Shown here: positions 22,532 to 26,674 of the stretch, one piece after another | Numbering within the stretch: the stretch's first letter is position 1 | Layout of the letters: each line of letters begins with the position of its first letter | Notes under the pieces: generated by a model | Told to the model about the DNA's origin: nothing | Database searches by the model: none | Seen by the model: only the letters and a program-made list of their open reading frames with translations | Translations under genes and position numbers: made by a program | Source: Verrucomicrobiota bacterium | Lineage (GTDB): Bacteria; Verrucomicrobiota; Verrucomicrobiia; Opitutales; Opitutaceae | Assembly (NCBI GenBank): GCA_023430825.1 | Contig: JAEYYL010000194.1 | Location: forward strand, 1-26,674 | Direction of reading: 5' to 3' | Length of the DNA: 26,674 nucleotides

Positions 22532-22558
22532 TTCATAACTTCGATGAAAGGCATTCAT
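22532..22558. promoter_or_regulatory. Predicted LysR-type operator between the NasS-like gene and lysR
   Basis: ATGAA-AGGCA-TTCAT (22544-22558), with a further TTCAT half-site at 22532-22536 that makes a second inverted repeat TTCAT-N7-ATGAA. The main palindrome is 84 bp upstream of the NasS-like ATG, matching the distance at the permease. It covers the lysR ribosome binding region and ends 2 bp before the lysR GTG, so binding would also block the regulator's own expression. Confidence 0.6.
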
Positions 22559-22560
22559 TC

Positions 22561-23499
22561 GTGAACCGCCCGCTCGACAGCCGTCAGCTGCTCGCTTTCG
22601 CCGCGCTCGCGCGCTGGCAGAGCTTTACGCGCGCCGCGAAGGAACTGTTCCTCACGCAGAGCGCCGTCAGCCACGCCATCAAATCCCTCGAGCAGGAGGT
22701 CGGCAGCCGCCTCGTCGATCGCGCGGGGCGACGCGTGCTGCTCACACAAGCCGGCGAACAATTTCTCCGCCACACCGAGCGCATCCTGCGCGAGATGGAA
22801 GCCGCGCGCGCCGGGCTCGACGCGCTCTCGCGCTGGGGCCACGGCCGGCTGCGGGTCGGCGCGAGCACCACCGCGTGCCAGTATCTACTCCCCACCGTGC
22901 TGCGCGAGTTCAAGCAGAGCTTTCCGAAGTCGGTCATCAGCATCGAGCCGGGCGATCACGCGCAACAGGTCGAGCTGCTCGAAAACAACCGCATCGATCT
23001 CGCCATCATGCTCGAGCCGGAGAACACGACCGAGTTCGACTTCGTCCCGCTGTTCTCCGACGAACTGCGCTTCGTCACCTCGCCGCTGCACCCGTGGGCC
23101 CGCGCCGGGAAGATGTCGCGCGACACGCTCGAGAGCGAAACCCTCGTGCTCTACAATAAAACGAGCTATACAGCTCGGCTCGTGAACGAATATTTCCGCG
23201 CCGACCGCGTCGTCTTCGGACACTATATCGAACTCGGCGCGATGGATGCCATCAAGGAGCTGGTGAAGATCGGCGTCGGCGTCGGCGTGCTCGCACCCTG
23301 GATCGCGCGCGCCGAACTCGAAGCGGGCGCGCTCGTGGATTTCCCGCTGGGCCGGCGGCGCTTGAAACGCACGTGGGGCGTCGCACACCTGCGCGGACGC
23401 CGGCTCCCGCTCGGCGAGGAAACGTTCATCGGATTGTGTCGATCGGTGACGGAAAAATTCGGCGAACCCTTCGTCGCTCCCGCCCGCGCCGACCCGTGA
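22561..23499 (+). CDS. LysR-family transcriptional regulator, predicted nitrate-assimilation regulator
   Basis: A 312-residue DNA-binding regulator of the LysR family. The N-terminal winged helix-turn-helix is residues 8-66 (LLAFAALARWQSFTRAAKEL then LTQSAVSHAIKSLEQEVGSRL), followed by a linker helix and an effector-binding domain (about 90-300; LRVGASTTACQYLLPTVL, IDLAIMLEPEN, IGVGVGVLAPWIARAELE). Start GTG 22561 has AAAGG nine bases upstream; the nearby ATG at 22544 opens only six codons. It is the only regulator of this kind in the window and is divergent from the nrt unit. Effector cannot be read from sequence; CysB, CbbR and NtcB relatives sense sulfur, carbon or nitrogen metabolites. 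The shared operators support control of all three nitrate units. Copy 2 of the 63-bp hairpin follows 20 bp after the stop. Confidence 0.88.
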   Translation: MNRPLDSRQLLAFAALARWQSFTRAAKELFLTQSAVSHAIKSLEQEVGSRLVDRAGRRVLLTQAGEQFLRHTERILREMEAARAGLDALSRWGHGRLRVGASTTACQYLLPTVLREFKQSFPKSVISIEPGDHAQQVELLENNRIDLAIMLEPENTTEFDFVPLFSDELRFVTSPLHPWARAGKMSRDTLESETLVLYNKTSYTARLVNEYFRADRVVFGHYIELGAMDAIKELVKIGVGVGVLAPWIARAELEAGALVDFPLGRRRLKRTWGVAHLRGRRLPLGEETFIGLCRSVTEKFGEPFVAPARADP

Positions 23500-23519
23500 G
23501 CGCGCGCTCTTGACGTCTC

Positions 23520-23582
23520 ATGGAGCCGCGGCGCCCTCGCCGCGCTTCAGGCAAAAACGCGGCGAGGGCGCCGGGGCTCCAT
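23520..23582. repeat. 63-bp hairpin element, copy 2
   Basis: Two 25-base arms, starting ATGGAGCCGCGG and ending CCGGGGCTCCAT, match at 24 of 25 positions around a 13-nt loop. The copy at 12656-12718 has the same length and ends. It stands 20 bp after the lysR stop and could act as an RNA 3' end, though it has no U-tract. Confidence 0.7.
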
Positions 23583-23615
23583 CTCCGACTCGCTTACGTC
23601 CCTCGGAAGAGCGAC

Positions 23616-23741
23616 ATGGATCCCTCCCGCTTGCCGTCCGAGCCCCACGCAGTCGTCAATCGCTTGCGTCAGCTTTATGAGACGCGGCGCGCGCTTCATA
23701 ATTATTGGCTCAATTTCCGGCCTCGGGAGTCGCACTACTAA
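23616..23741 (+). CDS. Very small ORF, 41 residues, doubtful
   Basis: ATG 23616 is preceded by GGAAGAG at a good spacing. The product (MDPSRLPSEPHAVVNRLRQL ... FRPRESHY) is soluble, rich in Arg and aromatic residues in its second half, and has no domain I recognise. It is in the 676-bp stretch between lysR and the TonB-like gene. The ribosome binding site is the main support; it may be chance. Confidence 0.3.
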   Translation: MDPSRLPSEPHAVVNRLRQLYETRRALHNYWLNFRPRESHY

Positions 23742-23845
23742 TCCCCGGCCGGCGCGCCTTCCGGCTCGCCAGTCGGCTGTAGCTTCTGCTTCGTTGATCC
23801 TTCGCTCCCGCGCGTCTGACCTACGCACGGAGGCGTATTCCTCAA

Positions 23846-23977
23846 TTGCGACGATTCGACTACGGTTTCGCCGCCACCAAACACACACCGTTCATGTTAG
23901 CCGCCTGCATCGTTCTGCTCCTCCTTGTCGTGCTCGTCGCGACCGAATCCAACGTGTCCCACGACGGACAAAACTGA
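23846..23977 (+). CDS. Small single-span membrane protein candidate, 43 residues
   Basis: A frame opening at TTG 23846 (or ATG 23894, 27 residues) ends at TGA 23975-23977. A perfect GGAGG lies at 23829-23833, 12 bases before the TTG. The product has a basic N-terminus (RRFDYGF...KHTP), one strong hydrophobic helix MLAACIVLLLLVVLVA, and a short polar tail TESNVSHDGQN, so the layout resembles a small inner-membrane protein. No family is recognised. The spacing is long and the start codon weak, hence modest confidence. Confidence 0.35.
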   Translation: MRRFDYGFAATKHTPFMLAACIVLLLLVVLVATESNVSHDGQN

Positions 23978-24121
23978 CGCTGCTCCTCCCGCCGCGGCCG
24001 TCGCCCGGCCGTCATTCGCCAACCCGCCGGTCGACGGCAGGAAAGGAACGCCCTCGAGCGGTCCGTCGGCGGCGTGCGCACCACCAAACCCGCGCCGCGT
24101 TTGGCCGCCCCGTAAAATTAG

Positions 24122-24153
24122 CAGGGGCGCCCCCGCGAACGGAAGCGCCCCTG
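24122..24153 (-). terminator. Hairpin terminator after the TonB-like gene
   Basis: CAGGGGCGC (24122-24130) and GCGCCCCTG (24145-24153) form a 9-bp stem with a 14-nt loop, 22 bp past the stop codon; on the minus strand it is followed by CTAATTTTAC, a short imperfect U-tract. Confidence 0.55.
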
Positions 24154-24175
24154 GTTGATTTCTTAACGTGTTATC

Positions 24176-24559
24176 TTAGTTCGCGGCGAAACGATCCTCC
24201 GCAGTGATGCGGACGGGGAGGACGACTTTTTTCGCCACCGCCGTTCCGTTCTTCTGCGCAGGCGTGAAACGCCACTTCTTGACCGCATCCATGACCACCT
24301 TCGCGAGCCGCGCATCAGGAGACGACACGACCGCGAGCTGGGTCGGAGTTCCCTGGGCGTCGACCGTGAAGGTCACGTCGATCTGCGCACCGGCGTATTC
24401 GGGGCTGACGCTGGGTTTCACCACAGCGACGGGCACCGGCACTCCGGGGCTCTTGAGCGACGTCTCCACATAGGCTTGCTCCGCCGACTTCGCGGAAACC
24501 GCGAGCGGGAGAAGCGCACCCAAGCTGATCAGGACGGCGAGTTTATTGACTGCTTTCAT
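24176..24559 (-). CDS. Small exported protein with TonB C-terminal domain
   Basis: The 127-residue product has a signal peptide (MKAVNKLAVLISLGALLPLA, cut near VSA-KSAEQA) followed by a TonB-C-type domain: PSVSPEYAGAQIDVTFTVD, VSSPDARLAKVVMDAVKKW, RFTPAQKNGTAVAKKVVLPV. In classic TonB this domain contacts outer-membrane receptors; here the long Pro-rich linker is missing, and the N-terminal helix looks cleavable, so it is probably a periplasmic stand-alone version whose partners are not evident. Start ATG 24559 has GGAG eight bases upstream, but this site is inside a hairpin (24566-24591). It is transcribed away from the desaturase gene and has its own terminator. No link to the nitrate genes is visible. 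Confidence 0.8.
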   Translation of the reverse strand: MKAVNKLAVLISLGALLPLAVSAKSAEQAYVETSLKSPGVPVPVAVVKPSVSPEYAGAQIDVTFTVDAQGTPTQLAVVSSPDARLAKVVMDAVKKWRFTPAQKNGTAVAKKVVLPVRITAEDRFAAN

Positions 24560-24565
24560 GGTATT

Positions 24566-24591
24566 AAACTCCGCAGTGACGCGGAGAGTTT
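24566..24591 (-). promoter_or_regulatory. Hairpin covering the ribosome binding site of the TonB-like gene
   Basis: AAACTCCGC (24566-24574) pairs with GCGGAG-A-GTTT (24581-24591) with a 6-nt loop and one bulged base. The GGAG of the ribosome binding site lies inside the stem, so folding would lower translation. Confidence 0.4.
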
Positions 24592-25231
24592 GGTGTTCTG
24601 ACTTATCTGGGTTAAAACCCGCGTGCCGCCCGCGCGTGAGCGCCGGCGACCTACGGGCGGATTGACCGCGTGGCTTGAAGCCGACGCCGCCAAAGGGTCC
24701 GTCTTGGGATAACCCCCAACACCGCCATGACCGGCCGCGCACCACTCGCAGGCGCGCCGCCGGAACTGCAACCCTGTGCAACCAGGTGAGCCGCACAGGG
24801 AAAATCAAAGAACCTTCACCGTCTGCCCCGAAGAGCAGCCCGATCTCGCGATCGCCCCTCGTGAATGCAGCCCCCATGCCAAGCGCGCAACCCCCGTAGT
24901 GTTACGTTACGGCAACAGGCGGAGAGCACGGGCCGCCCCCATCCGCGAACCGCTCCTTATACCGCCGCTCGCGCGCCGAATTCCCTGCCGTAGGGCGGGG
25001 GCGGACTTCAGCCCGCCTTCGCCCCTTGGGCATGCTCGCGCACCCAGCCGGCTGCCCCGCCCGGGTCGCGTTGCAACGCCGTGTATCCGCCAAACCACTT
25101 CACGCAACCACTTCACGCGTCCGTCGAGCGCCGTTCGCCGGACCTTTGGAAACACCCCGCGCGTTTTCCCTAAAACGCGGCTTGCGCGTGCCGAATGCCA
25201 CGGTTCCCTGCCGCTTCGAAAGTCCGATCTC
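24592..25231. other. Gene-free divergent region between the TonB-like gene and the desaturase gene
   Basis: No gene is supported here. It holds several inverted repeats: GGGTT-AA-AACCC (24609-24620), CCGCCCG/CGGGCGG (24626-24660), CCCTGTGC/GCACAGGG (24772-24800, 13-nt loop), and GTAGGGC element copy 3. The structured part from 24600 to 24800 could be leader RNA of the TonB-like gene, but it matches no riboswitch that I recognise. No clear promoter boxes were identified. Confidence 0.4.
24989..25016. repeat. GTAGGGC palindromic element, copy 3
   Basis: GTAGGGCGGG (24989-24998) and CCCGCC (25011-25016) with a 12-nt spacer containing ACTTCAG. It lies between genes and is less symmetric than the other copies. 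Confidence 0.55.
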
Positions 25232-26410
25232 ATGTCCGTTCCCGTCTCGCCCTCGCCCACCCCTTCCTTTCTCCGCCGCTCGCTCGCCGCCGTTGTGCAA
25301 TGGTTCGACAGCGACCACACCCCGGGAGGCGCCGACAAGATGCGCGCCGAGGAAGACAAGGTCGACTGGGTGCGCTGCATCCCGTTCATCATTCTCCACG
25401 CCGGCTGTCTCGGCGTCATCTGGGTCGGCTGGAGCTGGTTCGCCGTCTGGGCCGCCGTCGCGCTTTATTTCCTGCGGATGTTCGCCGTCACCGGCATCTA
25501 CCACCGCTACTTTTCGCATAAAACCTACAGCACGTCCCGCGCAGGCCAGTTCTTCCTCGCGCTCTGGGGCGCGACGACCGTGCAGCGCGGCGGACTCTGG
25601 TGGGCGTATCACCACCGCCATCACCACCAGCACTCCGACGAAGAGGAGGACGCCCACTCACCCCACGTTCACGGCTTCTGGTGGTCGCACATCGGCTGGA
25701 TCACCAGCCGGCGCAACTTCCCTACCGACTACTCGAAGGTGAAGGACCTCGCGAAATACCCCGAGCTCGTCTGGCTCAACCGCTTCGATACCGTCGTCCC
25801 CGCGCTCTTCGCGACCGGCTTGTTTTTCCTCGGTCAGTTCCTCGCCTCCGCCGCCCCCAGCCTCGGCACCAGCGGGCCGCAACTTCTCGTGTGGGGCTTC
25901 TTCATCAGCACCACCGCACTCTTCCACGGCACGTCCTGCATCAACTCCATGGCCCACCTCATGGGCCGCCGCCGCTACGCCACCACCGACGACTCCCGCA
26001 ACAGTTTCATCCTCGCTCTCATCTGCCTCGGCGAAGGCTGGCACAACAACCACCACCGCTACCAATCCTCCACGCGCAACGGTTTCTACTGGTGGGAAAT
26101 CGACCCGACCTACTACGGCCTGAAATTTCTCTCGTGGACCGGACTCATCTGGGGCCTGAAAGCCGTTCCGCAATCCGTCCTCGACGAAGGCACGCGCGCC
26201 GAACACGCCGCGTCCGTCGCCGCCGCCGAGAAAGCCGCCCTCGCACCCGACCACTCGGCACTGAAAAAAGTCGTCCCCGCCGCCGCCGCCCTCGCAATGG
26301 CCACCGTGAACACCTCGAGCGTCGTCGCTCCGAAAAAAGCCGAAGGCCCCGCCATCCATCGCGACGCCACCGAGCAAACACTCCCGCCACCGCCGCCCGC
26401 CACCTCGTAG
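25232..26410 (+). CDS. Acyl-CoA (delta-9) fatty acid desaturase
   Basis: A membrane di-iron enzyme that inserts a double bond into acyl chains, using O2 and electrons from a redox partner, and so adjusts membrane fluidity. The 392-residue protein has the three histidine boxes: HRYFSH (91-96), HRHHH (128-132) and HNNHH (271-275), with hydrophobic pairs around 50-85, 105-120, 187-205 and 217-235, and the family motif GEGWHNNHHRYQSS. The C-terminal 70 residues are Ala/Lys/Pro-rich and not conserved. ATG 25232 begins MSVPVSPSPTPSFLRR; the frame is open 456 bp further upstream but that stretch has no protein-like composition. The stop codon TAG is the TAG of a GTAGGGC repeat. A strong terminator follows at 26450. 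Single-gene unit. Confidence 0.92.
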   Translation: MSVPVSPSPTPSFLRRSLAAVVQWFDSDHTPGGADKMRAEEDKVDWVRCIPFIILHAGCLGVIWVGWSWFAVWAAVALYFLRMFAVTGIYHRYFSHKTYSTSRAGQFFLALWGATTVQRGGLWWAYHHRHHHQHSDEEEDAHSPHVHGFWWSHIGWITSRRNFPTDYSKVKDLAKYPELVWLNRFDTVVPALFATGLFFLGQFLASAAPSLGTSGPQLLVWGFFISTTALFHGTSCINSMAHLMGRRRYATTDDSRNSFILALICLGEGWHNNHHRYQSSTRNGFYWWEIDPTYYGLKFLSWTGLIWGLKAVPQSVLDEGTRAEHAASVAAAEKAALAPDHSALKKVVPAAAALAMATVNTSSVVAPKKAEGPAIHRDATEQTLPPPPPATS

Positions 26411-26430
26411 GGCGGGTTTCAACCCGCCTT
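26407..26430. repeat. GTAGGGC palindromic element, copy 4, providing the desaturase stop codon
   Basis: GTAGGGCGGGTT-TC-AACCCGCC, arms of 8 bp (26411-26418 and 26421-26428). The TAG at 26408-26410 is the desaturase stop codon. Confidence 0.7.
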
Positions 26431-26449
26431 CCGCTCACCTCTTCCTCCC

Positions 26450-26478
26450 GGCGCCGCCTTCCGCGGCGCCTTTTTTTT
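26450..26478 (+). terminator. Rho-independent terminator of the desaturase gene
   Basis: GGCGCCGC (26450-26457) and GCGGCGCC (26463-26470) form an 8-bp GC stem with a 5-nt loop, followed by eight T (26471-26478), 40 bp past the stop codon. Confidence 0.9.
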
Positions 26479-26535
26479 GGCCCGCGCTCCGCGCACTGCA
26501 TCAGCGCGCATCCATCACACCCATGATGAAGAAAA

Positions 26536-26674
26536 CGATTGGTCACAGAGCGCACAGAGCTCCGACACGGAGTTCACCGAGGAGAATTCACCGATCCTAT
26601 CTGGCCTCCCCTTCCAATCCGCCTCGTTTTCGCAACAAACGCATCCAACACCTTGTGGCCTCCTGCTGCCTCTG
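26536..26674. repeat. CACAGAG-type dispersed repeat at the window end
   Basis: The sequence has CACAGAGCGCACAGAGC, then CGGAGTTCACCGAGGAGAA. Such CACAGAG/CACGGAG runs are a known kind of intergenic repeat in many bacteria. No open frame is supported between the terminator and the window edge. Confidence 0.35.

Noticed and set aside
22544..22564. ATG at 22544 as the lysR start
   Set aside because: It reads only six codons before TGA; GTG 22561 opens the helix-turn-helix domain.
24776..25231. 152-codon N-terminal extension of the desaturase frame
   Set aside because: Composition is Arg/Pro-rich and crosses repeats; desaturases start near the ATG at 25232.
1..26674. CRISPR arrays, tRNA or rRNA genes, insertion sequences or prophage genes
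   Set aside because: No regular repeat-spacer array, cloverleaf, transposase or integrase was seen on either strand.

Overview
The window is a GC-rich bacterial chromosome segment dominated by one nitrate-assimilation locus. No rRNA or other taxonomic marker is present. The gene set (NirA paired with a CysJ-type reductase, a fused DmsB/DmsC-like subunit, a PP2C-kinase fusion beside a nitrate permease, an exported tandem-repeat protein, many short palindromic repeats) suggests a Verrucomicrobiota/Opitutaceae-like organism. That assignment is an inference.

Left part (1-3745, minus strand): an exported protein with two ~285-residue repeats, cut by the window edge, then a GH1 beta-glucosidase. 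Neither has an obvious link to nitrogen.

Nitrate locus (3746-23499): three minus-strand transcription units and one plus-strand regulator. Unit 3 (start 12492) is nirA - cysJ-like - fused Fe-S/membrane subunit - nasA - MOSC protein - mobA: nitrate to nitrite to ammonium plus cofactor maturation. Unit 2 (start 15672) is a NarK-type permease followed by a PP2C phosphatase/Ser-Thr kinase fusion. Unit 1 (start 22460) is a NasS-like soluble nitrate sensor - nrtA - nrtB - nrtC - nrtD - outer-membrane porin. A LysR-type regulator (22561) diverges from unit 1. The palindrome ATGAA-N5-TTCAT occurs three times, once upstream of each unit at 77-86 bp from the start codon, and the copy at unit 1 also abuts the lysR start. 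This defines a coherent predicted LysR regulon and is the strongest finding.

Right part (23500-26674): two very small candidate ORFs, a small exported TonB-C-domain protein (minus) with a hairpin over its ribosome binding site, and an acyl-CoA desaturase (plus) with a textbook terminator.

Repeats are scattered through the window: a GTAGGGC... palindrome family (four loci, one forming exactly nine in-frame codons inside the cysJ-like gene and two supplying stop codons), two 63-bp hairpins, a 22-bp palindrome present twice in the same frame of one gene, and a MARSEATKQS-type repeat at the end of mobA.
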